Assembly: GCF_014803405.1 (NCBI RefSeq)
Contig: NZ_JACYFG010000006.1
Coordinates: forward strand, 317,501 to 381,500
Direction of reading: 5' to 3'
DNA: 64,000 nucleotides
DNA from: Pelagicoccus enzymogenes
Lineage (GTDB): Bacteria; Verrucomicrobiota; Verrucomicrobiia; Opitutales; Opitutaceae
Below, piece after piece: positions 8,543 to 18,055 of the stretch (its first letter is position 1; every line of letters starts with the position of its first letter). Below the pieces are notes generated by a model. It ran no database searches. It was given only the letters and a program-made list of their open reading frames with translations, and was not told the origin of the DNA. Both the position numbers and the translations under genes were made by a program.

Positions 8543-8621
8543 TAGACAGCGCACTCACAATGAGTATCACCTCCCACAGTGGATCCCTCTGCTGGCGATC
8601 TTAAGCGCATCACCAGGCGAG

Positions 8622-11462
8622 CTACCCTCCCAAAGCCGCGCCTGTCTCCGAGCGTTCGCAGTTCGCCATCCCGTCCACAAAACCTGAATACACGATTTCA
8701 CCACCGCGGCTTCCGCCACCGGGCCCGAGATCGATCGCCCAATCGGCAAGCTTGATGAAGTCCAGCTGATGCTCGATCACCACCACCGTGTTCCCCTGGT
8801 CACGCAATCGAAAAAGCAAATCGCTCAATCGCTGAATGTCCGCCCAATGCAGGCCGGTGGTCGGCTCGTCGAGAATGTATAGGTTTTTACCGCTGTTACG
8901 CTTGGAGAGTTCTAGCGAAAGCTTCAATCGTTGAGCCTCGCCACCGCTCAAGGTATTCGCCGCCTGACCTAGCTTGAGGTAGCCTAGCCCCACCTGCTCC
9001 AGCGTATTCAACTTCTCGATAATGCGAGGCACGTTCTTGAACTTCTCGCAAGCCTCGTCGACGGAAAGGTCCAGCGCTTCCGCTATGTTAATTCCCCCGT
9101 AACGAGCCTCCAAGGTTTCACGATTATAGCGCTGGCCGTTGCAGCTGGGACACTCGACGTATGCGTCGCTCATGAAAAGCATGTCCAGCTTGATCGCTCC
9201 TTGCCCTTGGCAACGTTCGCAACGGCCTCCTCGTGCGTTGAAGCTAAAGCGACCGGCCTTGTATCCACGGGTCCGCGACAACGGAACCTTCGTATACAAA
9301 TCTCGCAATGCATCGAAAAGCTTCGTGTAAGTCGCAGGATTGGAACGCGGACTTTGGCCGATAGGCTCTTGGCTGACCCGCACAACTCGCTCGAAATGCT
9401 CCAAGCCGTCGATGCCCTTGTGTCCCCCCGGGATATCCTTGGACCGGTTCAACTTGCGAGCTGCGGCCTTCGCCAGAATCTGATTCACCAAGGTCGACTT
9501 TCCCGACCCTGAAACGCCTGTCACGCAAGTGAGCAAACCCACCGGAATTTCCGCAGTCACCCCCTTTAAGTTATGGTGCGAAGCCTCCTTTATCACAATC
9601 CAACGATCGTTCGGCTTCAAACGCTCCGCGGAGCGCGTCAACGACTGCTCGCCCGACAAGTACGCTCCTGTCGAGCGACCGGAGTCTCCGGTCGGCTTGC
9701 AGTCTTGCGGCGCCCCTTCGTAAAGCACCTCTCCTCCATACAGGCCAGCCCCCGGACCAATTTCGATCAGATGGTCCGCCGCACGCATCATTTCCTCGTC
9801 GTGCTCGACTACCACCACAGAGTTCCCCACGTCCCGCAATTCCTTGAGCGTCTCTACCAGCTTCTTGTTGTCCTTGGCATGCAAACCGATACTCGGCTCA
9901 TCCAAAACGTAGATAACCCCCATCAAGCTCATGCCGAGCTGCGTGGCCAACCGCACGCGCTGAGACTCTCCACCGGAGAGCGTTCCGTATCCACGATTCA
10001 ACGTCAGGTAATCGAGCCCGACTTCCTTAAGGAAACGCAGTCGAAACTCAATGCCTTCGATTACCTCCCCATAGGTCGAAACATCACTCCCCGCCCGGTC
10101 TAGGCCAGAGACAAAGTCATAGGCCTTCTCGATATCCATGGCCAAAAACTCCGGCATGCTCACGCCGTCCACGAATACGTTGGCGCTGCGCGGGCTGAAC
10201 CGATGCCCCCCGCAACACGGACAATCTTGCTCAGTCTGGTAGGTCATCAACCGCGCCCGATACCCGTCGCTCTTGGTCTCGCGAGCCGCTTTCGTGAGGA
10301 GCGGAACGATCCCCTCGAAGGGCGCAGGCGGCACCTTCGTCTTGCGGCGCGTCAGCTTGAACGAGAACTCCCGATCCGGCACGCCATGCAGCAACTGCTG
10401 CTGCGTTTGTTCGGGCAAATCCTTCCACGGCACCGTCGGATCGAAGGGCAACTGCTCCGCCAACTGCCGCAACAAGGCGTTGTGCCGAATGATCAATTGC
10501 TTACCGCCAATTCGCAGCGGCTTCAACGCCCCGCCTTTTACGCTCTTGCTGGGATCTGGAACGATCAGTTCGTCAAGGAAACGTCGCGTTTCACCCAAGC
10601 CACCGCACTCCGGGCATGATCCCTCTGCTGTATTGAAAGAAAAATGACGCGGCGTCACCGGCTCGTAGACTGTGCCGCATTCGCCGCAAGAAAAGTTGCG
10701 ACTTAAAGAAAGCTCGTCCCAATCCCCGTCACGACTTTCCTGATACAGAACGAGAGCCCGATCCTTTCCCTCGCTGAAAGCGAGCTCCAGCGAGTCCGCC
10801 AAACGGCTTCGCTGATCAGGGCCAATCACCAAGCGGTCCACCACGATGTCCATCTGCACCGCGCTACGCCCCTTGGCCGCCGCATCCGGGCTGTCCACAT
10901 CCACGATCTCGCCATCGATGCGCACCCGCTGAAAGCCCTTCTGTCGCAAGCGAGGCAACTCCTCGCGCAACACCGCAGGCTTGGCATTCATGTAGGGAGC
11001 CAGGATCATCGCCCGAGCGCGATCCGGGAGCCTCAAAGCCTGGTCCACCGCACCGTCCAAGGTCTGCCGTTGAATGATTCCGCCGTCCTTGGGACAACGC
11101 TGTTCCCCGCGAATCACCCACAAGAGCCGGGCGTAGTCCGCAATCTCCGTGACGGTGGCCACCGTGCTGCGAGGCGAGGCGTTCGAGGCGCGTTGCTCGA
11201 TCGCCAGCACCGGCGAGAGCCCGTGGATAAAATCTACGTCCGGACGTTTCAGCTGGTCCATCGCCTGGCGAGCTTGCGTGGAAAGCGACTCCACATACTT
11301 GCGATGTCCCTCCGCATACAAGGTATCGAAAGCCAAAGACGACTTTCCCGAACCGGACACGCCTGTGATGACCACCAGCTTGTTGCGGGGAATCTTAAGC
11401 TCGATGTTTTTGAGGTTATGCTCCCGCGCCCCCTTGATGTGTATGTATTCGCTCTGACTCAA
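8622..11462 (-). CDS. uvrA: Excinuclease ABC subunit A
   Basis: UvrA is the damage-recognition ATPase of nucleotide excision repair and loads UvrB on DNA. At 946 residues it is full length with two ABC modules. Each has a Walker A ([15 protein letters not shown] and [13 protein letters not shown]), a signature LSGGE and a Walker B ending in LDEP. Zinc sites CGEC...CPECGG and CERC...CPSCNG are present. The start is [20 protein letters not shown] is the family N-terminus and there is no ATG or GTG nearby, so translation may be modest. It stands alone after a REP pair. Confidence 0.95.
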   Translation of the reverse strand: MSQSEYIHIKGAREHNLKNIELKIPRNKLVVITGVSGSGKSSLAFDTLYAEGHRKYVESLSTQARQAMDQLKRPDVDFIHGLSPVLAIEQRASNASPRSTVATVTEIADYARLLWVIRGEQRCPKDGGIIQRQTLDGAVDQALRLPDRARAMILAPYMNAKPAVLREELPRLRQKGFQRVRIDGEIVDVDSPDAAAKGRSAVQMDIVVDRLVIGPDQRSRLADSLELAFSEGKDRALVLYQESRDGDWDELSLSRNFSCGECGTVYEPVTPRHFSFNTAEGSCPECGGLGETRRFLDELIVPDPSKSVKGGALKPLRIGGKQLIIRHNALLRQLAEQLPFDPTVPWKDLPEQTQQQLLHGVPDREFSFKLTRRKTKVPPAPFEGIVPLLTKAARETKSDGYRARLMTYQTEQDCPCCGGHRFSPRSANVFVDGVSMPEFLAMDIEKAYDFVSGLDRAGSDVSTYGEVIEGIEFRLRFLKEVGLDYLTLNRGYGTLSGGESQRVRLATQLGMSLMGVIYVLDEPSIGLHAKDNKKLVETLKELRDVGNSVVVVEHDEEMMRAADHLIEIGPGAGLYGGEVLYEGAPQDCKPTGDSGRSTGAYLSGEQSLTRSAERLKPNDRWIVIKEASHHNLKGVTAEIPVGLLTCVTGVSGSGKSTLVNQILAKAAARKLNRSKDIPGGHKGIDGLEHFERVVRVSQEPIGQSPRSNPATYTKLFDALRDLYTKVPLSRTRGYKAGRFSFNARGGRCERCQGQGAIKLDMLFMSDAYVECPSCNGQRYNRETLEARYGGINIAEALDLSVDEACEKFKNVPRIIEKLNTLEQVGLGYLKLGQAANTLSGGEAQRLKLSLELSKRNSGKNLYILDEPTTGLHWADIQRLSDLLFRLRDQGNTVVVIEHQLDFIKLADWAIDLGPGGGSRGGEIVYSGFVDGMANCERSETGAALGG

Positions 11463-11507
11463 ACCGGCGAAAGTGAAAGGGACCCAACGAAAATAGCAAT
11501 CCCAGTT

Positions 11508-11563
11508 GTAGGAGCGAGCTTGCTCGCAAATCCACGTCCAATCGCGAGCAAGCTCGCTCCTAC
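11508..11563. repeat. Inverted pair of REP-like palindromes
   Basis: A plus-oriented copy (11508-11529, GCGAGCTTGCTCGC core) and a minus-oriented copy (11542-11563) face each other 12 bases apart, giving a long potential hairpin ending in CTTTT. It lies between the 3' end of the sugar kinase gene and the start of uvrA, both on the minus strand. It resembles the doublets called BIMEs in other bacteria. Confidence 0.8.
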
Positions 11564-11577
11564 CTTTTGAACTTCAA

Positions 11578-12474
11578 CTATAAATCGAACTCCGCGATTC
11601 CCGGCATGGCAGCGCTGCGGGAGGCGTATTCGCTGGCGAGCTTCGCTGCCTCAAGCAGGGCGTAGTTGGATTTGTTATACAGGCAATCGATCAAGGTCGC
11701 GAAAACGATGTCGCCACAACCGACCGGCGAGACACATTTCACCTTTCGCGGTTCGAAGCTCACCGCCTCGCCCTCCCCGTCCAAAACCCAAATCGCTTCC
11801 GCGCCGTTGGTAACAACCCAACGGTCGCAGGAAAACCGTAAGCGGGCCTTCCGCAACAATTCCGGCGTTTCCTGCTTTCGTTCCTCACCCTCGAACAGCA
11901 ACTCCAGTTCGTCGCGGTTGAACTTAACCAAATCCGGCTTCTGGCGGGCGAACCAAGGCAAACTTGGGCCGTAGTTGTCCACGACAAAAGTCACTTCCTC
12001 CCCTCGCTTTTCCACCCAATTTCGCAAGCAGTCCCAAATCGGATCCTCCCAGCCCTGCACCGAGCCGCAAACGGCGAAAACGAAAGGCCCTTCAATCGCG
12101 TCCAATTCCGCCACCGCCTCCCGAATCGCGTCTTCCGAGACCACCGAGTCCACCCCCAAAAACGTCGTCTCGTCCTGGCCGCCGGAGCGGACTACGCTGC
12201 CGGAACGCGTCACGCAACCTTCGTGGAAGGCCAAAGTCTCGATCCCTTGCTCCGCCAGCCAACGCTCGCAGGCCGGCCCGAAGTCGCCACCTGGAAAACA
12301 GAGCGCTTGGTTGTCCGCCCCCAGCTTGTTGAGCATCTTGCTGACGTTGATTCCCTTGCCTCCCACTTGGAACGACTCGGCCTTCGCTCGCTGTGTCTTC
12401 CCTTCGTTCCAGCGGGAAAATTCATAGGTTGTTTCGGCCAACAAGTTAGCGGTGAAAGTCACGGTTTTGAGCAT
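11578..12474 (-). CDS. PfkB-family sugar (phosphate) kinase, 1-phosphofructokinase-like
   Basis: This is a ribokinase-fold kinase of 298 residues, probably using ATP to phosphorylate a sugar or sugar phosphate. The N-terminal signature GGKGINVSKMLNKLGA and the C-terminal PVGCGDIVFATLIDCL are both present. The catalytic Asp is kept, although the usual G-A-G-D reads G-C-G-D. The opening TVTFTANLLAETTYEF resembles FruK/LacC, so 1-phosphofructokinase or a tagatose-phosphate kinase is the best guess. No PTS or other sugar gene is nearby. I use the ATG at 12474. The longer frame to 12552 would run into the divergent glycosylase start. Confidence 0.8.
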   Translation of the reverse strand: MLKTVTFTANLLAETTYEFSRWNEGKTQRAKAESFQVGGKGINVSKMLNKLGADNQALCFPGGDFGPACERWLAEQGIETLAFHEGCVTRSGSVVRSGGQDETTFLGVDSVVSEDAIREAVAELDAIEGPFVFAVCGSVQGWEDPIWDCLRNWVEKRGEEVTFVVDNYGPSLPWFARQKPDLVKFNRDELELLFEGEERKQETPELLRKARLRFSCDRWVVTNGAEAIWVLDGEGEAVSFEPRKVKCVSPVGCGDIVFATLIDCLYNKSNYALLEAAKLASEYASRSAAMPGIAEFDL

Positions 12475-12551
12475 GGGCGGAAGCTTGAGCGCTCCCCAAG
12501 GGCCAAGCAACGATTGCCTTTGCCCACCGCTCACATTTTTCTGGCAGCCCA

Positions 12552-13076
12552 ATGAGCCGCGTCCTACGCCCCGAAACCTTCAACTCGCGCCAAACCGTGC
12601 GCCTCGCCCGCGAACTTTTGGGCAAGACCCTCGCGGTGGAGCAAGAAAACGGGAAAGTGTCTCGCGTTAGGATCACCGAGACGGAAGCATACGACGGACC
12701 GGACGACTTGGCTTGCCACGCCAGCAAGGGACGCACCGCCCGCACTGAAGTGATGTTCGGCCCGGCCGGGCGTTGGTACGTCTACCTCATCTACGGCATG
12801 CATGAGATGCTGAATCTCGTGACCGGCCCGCAAGACTATCCGGCGGCCATTCTGATACGAGCCGTGGAGGGAATTTCCGGCCCGGGGCGCTTGACCAAAC
12901 GCCTCGGCGTGGACCGCCGCTTCAACACTCTCCCCGCTGTCCCGGAGAACGCCCTTTGGCTGGAATCCGGCCCCAGCCTCCCGGACGCGCACGTGGAGGC
13001 GACGCCGAGAGTCGGAGTGGGCTACGCCGGTCCCGATTGGTCACAGCGGCCGTATCGATTCGTAGTTAAAAAGTGA
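12552..13076 (+). CDS. mpg: 3-methyladenine DNA glycosylase (AAG/Mpg family)
   Basis: This monofunctional glycosylase removes alkylated purines in base excision repair. The 174-residue protein has the AAG fold motifs: LARELLGKTLAV, ITETEAYDGPDDLACHASKG (catalytic Glu in T-E-A-Y), MFGPAGRWYVYLIYGMHEMLN and the AAILIRAVE strand. Length is on the short side for the family but complete. It diverges from the sugar kinase with 77 bases between starts and converges with the redoxin gene, 11 bases apart. Confidence 0.93.
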   Translation: MSRVLRPETFNSRQTVRLARELLGKTLAVEQENGKVSRVRITETEAYDGPDDLACHASKGRTARTEVMFGPAGRWYVYLIYGMHEMLNLVTGPQDYPAAILIRAVEGISGPGRLTKRLGVDRRFNTLPAVPENALWLESGPSLPDAHVEATPRVGVGYAGPDWSQRPYRFVVKK

Positions 13077-13087
13077 GGACAAAGGCC

Positions 13088-13699
13088 CTAGCGAGCGTAC
13101 TTGATGCCGCAGCCATAAGGTTTGGCCTTGGTCTTTTCCACCGGCTTGCCGGCCAATACGGCGTCCAAAGCCGCGACAACGTAATTCTCGGCTCGCTCGA
13201 TATCGCTCACACGCCCCGATGGAATGCTGTCAATGGCACCGTCGTAAACTAGCGTTCCCTCGGCGTTGATAACGTACATGTGAGGAGTGACCTTGGCGCC
13301 GTAAAGACGCCCCACCTCCCCGGACTCGTCGATCAACACGGCCGACGACTTGACGCCTTTTTCAGCGATGGCCGCTTGCCACTCCGAGGCGGTCATGTGC
13401 CCTTGGGTGCCGGGAGCGGAGGAGCAGATCGAAAGCCAAACCACTTCCTTGCCCTTAGCCATGTCCTGCAGGGACTGCATGTTGCCGGAACCGTAATGCT
13501 TCTTGACGAAGGGGCAGCCGTAGTTGGTCCATTCGAGCACAACCACTTTGCCCGCGTAGTCGGACAGCGACCGCGTCTGACCGTTAATGTCTACAAGAGA
13601 AAACTGAGGAGCTGCCTCCCCGATGTTGGCCGCGGTGGTCGCAGCAATGAAAACGCAAGCAGCCAGAGCTGCGCCGAGATTTCTAAGTTTCGCAATCAT
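13088..13699 (-). CDS. Secreted redoxin (AhpC/TSA-thioredoxin superfamily)
   Basis: A signal peptide (LRNLGAALAACVFIAATTAA) precedes a peroxiredoxin-like thioredoxin fold. The active site reads TNYGCPFVKKHY, a single-cysteine C-P-F-V-K arrangement common in secreted bacterial redoxins, rather than C-x-x-C. The later cis-Pro motif KVTPHMYVI is present and a C-terminal CGIKY cysteine could resolve the thiol. It should act in the periplasm on peroxides or thiols. The neighbour dsbD, 85 bases upstream on the same strand, could supply electrons. I use the ATG at 13699; the in-frame upstream start is only a TTG. Confidence 0.83.
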   Translation of the reverse strand: MIAKLRNLGAALAACVFIAATTAANIGEAAPQFSLVDINGQTRSLSDYAGKVVVLEWTNYGCPFVKKHYGSGNMQSLQDMAKGKEVVWLSICSSAPGTQGHMTASEWQAAIAEKGVKSSAVLIDESGEVGRLYGAKVTPHMYVINAEGTLVYDGAIDSIPSGRVSDIERAENYVVAALDAVLAGKPVEKTKAKPYGCGIKYAR

Positions 13700-13784
13700 G
13701 GTATCTGTCAGGGCTAGGTTGAACAAGGAGAGCGCGTCGCAAAGGCGCGACGACCCGTCTCACGAAAAACGGGCCACCATTCGC

Positions 13785-15911
13785 TTAGATTTCGTCGAGC
13801 GATTCCAAAAAAGCATCTGGGCTCAGGACTTGGGGTAAGACCTTCGGTTCAGACCCTGGCTTCCCGTCGTACAACAAGTAGAGCGGCACGCTGGAGCGAC
13901 CGTACTTAGCCAAGGCTTCGGTGATCACTGCGTCCTTCTTGGTCCAATCTCCCTGAACCAGCTGGACGCCTCGCTTCTCGATCTCCTCCAACACCTTGTC
14001 CGAACCGAAGAGGCGCACCTCGTTCGCCTTGCAAGTCAGGCACCAGTCAGCGGTAAAATCGACGAAGACCGGCTTGCCCGACGCGCTCAATTCTTCCACC
14101 AGAGCGGGCGAATACGCCTGCCAGGCAATCTTCTCCTCGCTGGCATCCATGTGCTTGGGCATCATCATCCAGATGCCGCCTGCAACCGTTAAGAGAGCAA
14201 GGCCCGAGGCCAACCGTCGGGTCGCCTTCTTGCGGGCCGGCGTGGACCAGCGTCCGTAGATCCAAGCCCCTATCGAGACGACCAGAAGCCCCCCTAGAAC
14301 AAAGAGCAAGCCGTCGTTGCCCATGTGGGCCCCCAGCAACCAAATCAGCCAAATGCATGTCGCGAACATGGGAAAGGACATCACTTGCTTGAACGTCTCC
14401 ATCCAAGCTCCCGGACGAGGCAACTTGTTGATCAATGCCGGATTCGCCGACAAGACCAGATAGGGGGTCGCCATTCCCAGTGCCAGAAATGTGAATACAG
14501 TGAGGGACTGAAAGGCGGAAAGCGTCAACGCATAGCCGAGAGCTTGCCCCATGAAAGGTCCGGTACAGGGAGTCGCAACCGCTGTTGCGATCACTCCCGA
14601 GAAAAACGACCCTCCAAAACCTTCGCCCTTAACCTTGCCCTGCAAGCTAATCGCCGAAGTCCCCATCTCGAAAACGCCCGCCATGCTCAGGCCGAAGAGG
14701 AACATAACCACCAGCATCACGACCACGAACTCCGGTTGCTGCAACTGGAAGCCCCAGCCTAAACTTTCGCCTGCCGATCGAAGGGCAATCAAAGTTCCCG
14801 CGAGAACCCAGAAGGAAACCAGCACCCCCACTGTGAACGCGAGTCCGTGCTGCAGAACCTTGCCCTTGTCTTCGCCGGACTGCTGCACGAATCCCAGAAC
14901 CTTTATCGAGAGCACCGGAAAAACGCAGGGCATCAGGTTAAGGATCATACCACCCAGGAAGGCGTACAGCAAAGCTTGGCCAAACCCGATCTCGAACCCG
15001 GCCCCCTCGCTCAACTTCGCGGGCGTAGCTCCCAAAGCCGCAAGGTCGCTTTGAACCGAAAACCGAACCGCCTGCACGCCACCCGCCGAATCGAATCCAT
15101 TTTTCGAATACAACAGTCCTGTGTATCCAGATTCCACCTGTTCGAAGTAATCTGCCTTCGGAACCGCCACGCGCAGCAGATTGCCCACCAAGTCGAAGCT
15201 TTGGGCCTTGGCCGAATTCGAAACCGACTCCTGCTCGACGTAAAAGTAAGGCTCTTCGAGCTCCGCCCCCTGCAAGCCGTCCCACTGCAGGTTGAAGACC
15301 AGCGTGTCGCCCAAGTCCTCAACCGCGACTTTTCCGCCCTCGGCCTCCACCGGCAAGGCCTCCCGCGTCTGGGCGATTTCGTCCGCGTACTCCGCCGGAG
15401 CCAGCGTCTCTCCCGAATCCGTCACCGGCAACTCGATAGCCAAATTGGCATTCCCCGGGATGCAGGCTTCCTCGCAAACCAGCCAGTTAGCAGCCGCGTT
15501 GATCCGGACCTCCCGGCCCGCTTGCAAGGACTCCGGAGCCTTGGCCTTGGCGATTAGAAAGATCTCGCCTTCGTAGCCGTACGACACCAACGGCTCGAAA
15601 GGAATGCGTTCCGGCACCGGAAACTCCAACGGCCCCACCTCGAAGCCTTCCGGCAATTCCCATTCCACTTCCGGCCTAAAGCCAACGTCGCCAGGATTGA
15701 TCCAATAGACGTGCCAGTGCGGGTCCATCTTCAGGCGCAAAGCCAGCTGGAACTCCTGTCCTGGGCGGATCGCCGCCACGTCTGCGACGAGTTCAGCTTC
15801 GACCTCGCCAGTGTCGACCGGTCCCACGCTGTAGGAGAGTTGAGCATTCAGGGTCGCGCTCAGTAAAAAGGCGCAGGCCAGTAAGAGCTTTACTCGAAAA
15901 AATAGGTTCAT
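13785..15911 (-). CDS. dsbD: Thiol:disulfide interchange protein DsbD
   Basis: DsbD carries electrons from cytoplasmic thioredoxin across the inner membrane to periplasmic thiol proteins. A signal peptide is followed by an N-terminal DsbC-like domain with a CEEACIPG cysteine pair. The central CcdA-like membrane domain (about eight helices) has the redox cysteines in NLMPCVFPVLS and ATPCTGPFMG. The C-terminal thioredoxin domain has the active site DWCLTCKAN. All three domains with their cysteines are intact over 708 residues. The ATG at 15911 is preferred to a GTG two codons upstream. Confidence 0.93.
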   Translation of the reverse strand: MNLFFRVKLLLACAFLLSATLNAQLSYSVGPVDTGEVEAELVADVAAIRPGQEFQLALRLKMDPHWHVYWINPGDVGFRPEVEWELPEGFEVGPLEFPVPERIPFEPLVSYGYEGEIFLIAKAKAPESLQAGREVRINAAANWLVCEEACIPGNANLAIELPVTDSGETLAPAEYADEIAQTREALPVEAEGGKVAVEDLGDTLVFNLQWDGLQGAELEEPYFYVEQESVSNSAKAQSFDLVGNLLRVAVPKADYFEQVESGYTGLLYSKNGFDSAGGVQAVRFSVQSDLAALGATPAKLSEGAGFEIGFGQALLYAFLGGMILNLMPCVFPVLSIKVLGFVQQSGEDKGKVLQHGLAFTVGVLVSFWVLAGTLIALRSAGESLGWGFQLQQPEFVVVMLVVMFLFGLSMAGVFEMGTSAISLQGKVKGEGFGGSFFSGVIATAVATPCTGPFMGQALGYALTLSAFQSLTVFTFLALGMATPYLVLSANPALINKLPRPGAWMETFKQVMSFPMFATCIWLIWLLGAHMGNDGLLFVLGGLLVVSIGAWIYGRWSTPARKKATRRLASGLALLTVAGGIWMMMPKHMDASEEKIAWQAYSPALVEELSASGKPVFVDFTADWCLTCKANEVRLFGSDKVLEEIEKRGVQLVQGDWTKKDAVITEALAKYGRSSVPLYLLYDGKPGSEPKVLPQVLSPDAFLESLDEI

Positions 15912-15967
15912 AGTCACAATATACTGAGCGATAAAGATTTAAGAATATTCCAACAATCCGAAAAACA

Positions 15968-16060
15968 ATGCTCCTCAAAACGACCAAACAGGAACGACGC
16001 GTACTCTGCATTATCGCAGCGCTGATCCTGATCGGGATTGCCGGCGCTATCCTTCTGTAG
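15968..16060 (+). CDS. Possible 30-residue single-pass membrane miniprotein
   Basis: The reading frame ATG to TAG gives a short basic head (LLKTTKQERRVL) and one hydrophobic helix (CIIAALILIGIAGAILL) reaching the C-terminus. Its K-x-E-R-R-V-L followed by A-L-I-L-I-G resembles the membrane start of ComEA-like helix-hairpin-helix proteins, but no domain follows. The initiation region is weak, with no clear Shine-Dalgarno. It lies between divergent dsbD and fabV. The clean positive-then-hydrophobic layout is the only evidence. Confidence 0.4.
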   Translation: MLLKTTKQERRVLCIIAALILIGIAGAILL

Positions 16061-16236
16061 CGCTTCAAACAGCTAGAACGCCCTGTCCACTACCCCGATT
16101 GCGTAACAAGTAGGCCTCACGCAGGCCTAGCCTTCATCCCTCTTCCCTGAAAAACAATCTGGCCTTGCCCACCAAACTCCGGCAAACACAGCCCTTTTCC
16201 CTCGAGCGGAACCGCGTAACCCAATTCACTTCTTCC

Positions 16237-17424
16237 ATGATTGTACAACCGAGAATCAAAGGCTTCATCTGCATCACAGCCCACCCGACCGGCTGCGCCG
16301 CTAACGTCAAAGAGCAAATCGACTACGTCAAAAGCCAGCCCGCCGTCGAGAACGGCCCCAAGAACGTGCTGGTGGTCGGCGCCTCCCAAGGCTACGGCCT
16401 CGCCTCCCGCATCTCCGCCGCCTTCGGTTCCGGCGCCAACACCCTCGGCGTCTTCTTCGAGCGCCCCTCCGAGCGCGGCCGCTGCGCCTCCGCCGGTTGG
16501 TACAACTCCGTCGCCTTCGAGAAGGAAGCCAAAGCAGCCGGCCTCTACGCCAAGTCCCTCAACGGCGACGCCTTCTCCGACGAGCTCAAGGCCCAAGCCA
16601 TCGAGCGCATCAAGGAAGACATGGGCGGCAAGATCGACCTGCTCGTCTACTCCATCGGCGCCCCTCGCCGTACCGACCCCAAGACCGGCGAGGTCTACAA
16701 GTCAGCCATCAAGCCCATCGGCAAGCCCTTCTCCAACAAGTACCTCGATACCGACAAGAAGACCATCCAAGTCGCCACCCTCGAACCCGGCACCGAAGAG
16801 GAAATCCAAGGCACCGTGAAGGTAATGGGCGGCGAAGACTGGGAGCTCTGGATCGACGCCCTCACCGAAGCCGGCGTACTTGCCGAGGGCTTCAAGACAG
16901 TCGCCTACGACTACATCGGACCCAAATTCACCTGGCCGATCTACAAGGACGGCGCCCTCGGGCAAGCCAAGCTCGACGTGCGCCGCGCCAAGGCTGCCAT
17001 CAACGAGAAGGTAGCCTCCATCGGCGGCAAAGCCTACGTCTCGGTCAACAAGGCCCTCGTCACCCAATCCTCCTCCGCCATCCCCGGCGTCAACCTCTAC
17101 ATTACGGCCCTCTACAAGGTCATGAAGGAAAAGGGCAACCACGAGGGCTGCATCGAGCAAATGTACCGCCTCTTCTCCGACCGCCTCTACAACGGCGGCG
17201 AGGTTCCCACCGACGATCTCGATCTCATCCGCCTCGACGATTGGGAAATGCAGCCAGAGATCCAAGACGAGATCGCGGAAAACTGGCCCAAGATCGAAAC
17301 CGATACCATCGACCAGTACACCGATTTCGAAGGCTACCAGGACGAGTTCCTCAAGCTCTTCGGCTTCGGAGTCAAGGGCGTCGACTACGACGCCGACGTC
17401 GAAATCGACATCAACTTCGAATAG
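16237..17424 (+). CDS. fabV: Enoyl-[acyl-carrier-protein] reductase, FabV type
   Basis: FabV catalyses the last reduction of each fatty-acid elongation cycle (enoyl-ACP plus NADH) and is naturally resistant to triclosan. The 395-residue length, the start MIVQPRIKGFIC, the HPTGCAANVKEQI segment, the nucleotide loop LVVGASQGYGLASR and the active-site pattern Y-x8-K (Tyr236/Lys245 in YKDGALGQAK) all fit. The frame is open upstream to 16165, but the family start is the ATG at 16237. A REP element and a strong terminator follow, so it is probably monocistronic. Confidence 0.96.
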   Translation: MIVQPRIKGFICITAHPTGCAANVKEQIDYVKSQPAVENGPKNVLVVGASQGYGLASRISAAFGSGANTLGVFFERPSERGRCASAGWYNSVAFEKEAKAAGLYAKSLNGDAFSDELKAQAIERIKEDMGGKIDLLVYSIGAPRRTDPKTGEVYKSAIKPIGKPFSNKYLDTDKKTIQVATLEPGTEEEIQGTVKVMGGEDWELWIDALTEAGVLAEGFKTVAYDYIGPKFTWPIYKDGALGQAKLDVRRAKAAINEKVASIGGKAYVSVNKALVTQSSSAIPGVNLYITALYKVMKEKGNHEGCIEQMYRLFSDRLYNGGEVPTDDLDLIRLDDWEMQPEIQDEIAENWPKIETDTIDQYTDFEGYQDEFLKLFGFGVKGVDYDADVEIDINFE

Positions 17425-17431
17425 GCAACCC

Positions 17432-17454
17432 GTAGGAGCGACCTTGGTCGCGAT
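17432..17454 (+). repeat. REP-like palindrome, GCGACC variant
   Basis: The GTAG head is followed by GCGACCTTGGTCGC and GAT. Compared with the 1445 copy, both arms changed together (GCGAGC/GCTCGC to GCGACC/GGTCGC), so the stem is kept. Confidence 0.8.
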
Positions 17455-17462
17455 TTTCAAGC

Positions 17463-17489
17463 AAGGCGAGTCACCCGACTCGCCTTTTT
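17463..17489 (+). terminator. Intrinsic terminator of fabV
   Basis: AAGGCGAGTC-ACCC-GACTCGCCTT is a perfect ten-pair stem with a four-base loop, followed by TTT. Confidence 0.85.
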
Positions 17490-17506
17490 CACACCCATTC
17501 AAATCC

Positions 17507-17540
17507 ATCCGCGTCTATCCGCGTCCATCCGTGGTTTCAA
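17507..17540 (+). repeat. ATCCGCGTC tandem-like motif
   Basis: Three near copies of a nine-to-ten base unit (CATCCGCGTC, TATCCGCGTC, CATCCGTGGT) stand in a row just before dtd. I recall similar ATCCGTG-type intergenic sequences from other bacterial genomes, but their role is unknown. Confidence 0.45.
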
Positions 17541-17551
17541 GCCATGCACCC

Positions 17552-18004
17552 ATGAAAGCCGTCATCCAACGCGTCACTCGGGCCTCCGTCACCATCGGCG
17601 GAAAACTGCACTCGTCCATCGGTCCCGGTTCCCTCGTCCTTCTCGGTATCCACAAGGACGATACCGCTGAGGACGTCGAATGGATCGCACGCAAGATCGC
17701 CAACCTACGCATCTTCGAGGACCCCGAAGGCCGCATGAACCAATCCCTCGCCGACATCGACGGCGAGCTGCTCGTCATCAGCCAATTCACCCTCATCGCC
17801 TCCAACAAGAAAGGCAACCGCCCCAGCTTCAACGACGCCGCTCCGCCCGAGAAAGGAAAGGCCGACTACGAAGCCGTTTGCCAAGCCCTGAATCAAATCA
17901 CCGGCAAAAACGTACAAACAGGAGTCTTCGCCGCCGACATGAAAGTAGACCTCCTCAACGACGGCCCCGTCACCATCCTCTTCGACACCCGAAACAAAGA
18001 ATAA
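17552..18004 (+). CDS. dtd: D-aminoacyl-tRNA deacylase
   Basis: DTD hydrolyses D-amino acids, and glycine from tRNA-Ala, from mischarged tRNA. The 150-residue protein begins MKAVIQRVTRASV and has the two active-site motifs of the dimer: SQFTL in the middle and GPVT near the C-terminus, here NDGPVTI. The open frame extends to 17444 across the fabV terminator and repeats, so the ATG at 17552 is the true start. Confidence 0.96.
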   Translation: MKAVIQRVTRASVTIGGKLHSSIGPGSLVLLGIHKDDTAEDVEWIARKIANLRIFEDPEGRMNQSLADIDGELLVISQFTLIASNKKGNRPSFNDAAPPEKGKADYEAVCQALNQITGKNVQTGVFAADMKVDLLNDGPVTILFDTRNKE

Positions 18005-18009
18005 TCTCC

Positions 18010-18034
18010 GTGGGAAGCGGCCTTGCGCCGCGAT
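18010..18034 (+). repeat. REP-like palindrome, GCGGCC variant
   Basis: GTGGGAAGCGGCC-TTGC-GCCGC then GAT. The arms GCGGC and GCCGC pair. It lies between the dtd stop and the DUF5069 gene. Confidence 0.7.
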
Positions 18035-18055
18035 AACCAACGAACCGCACTCTTT

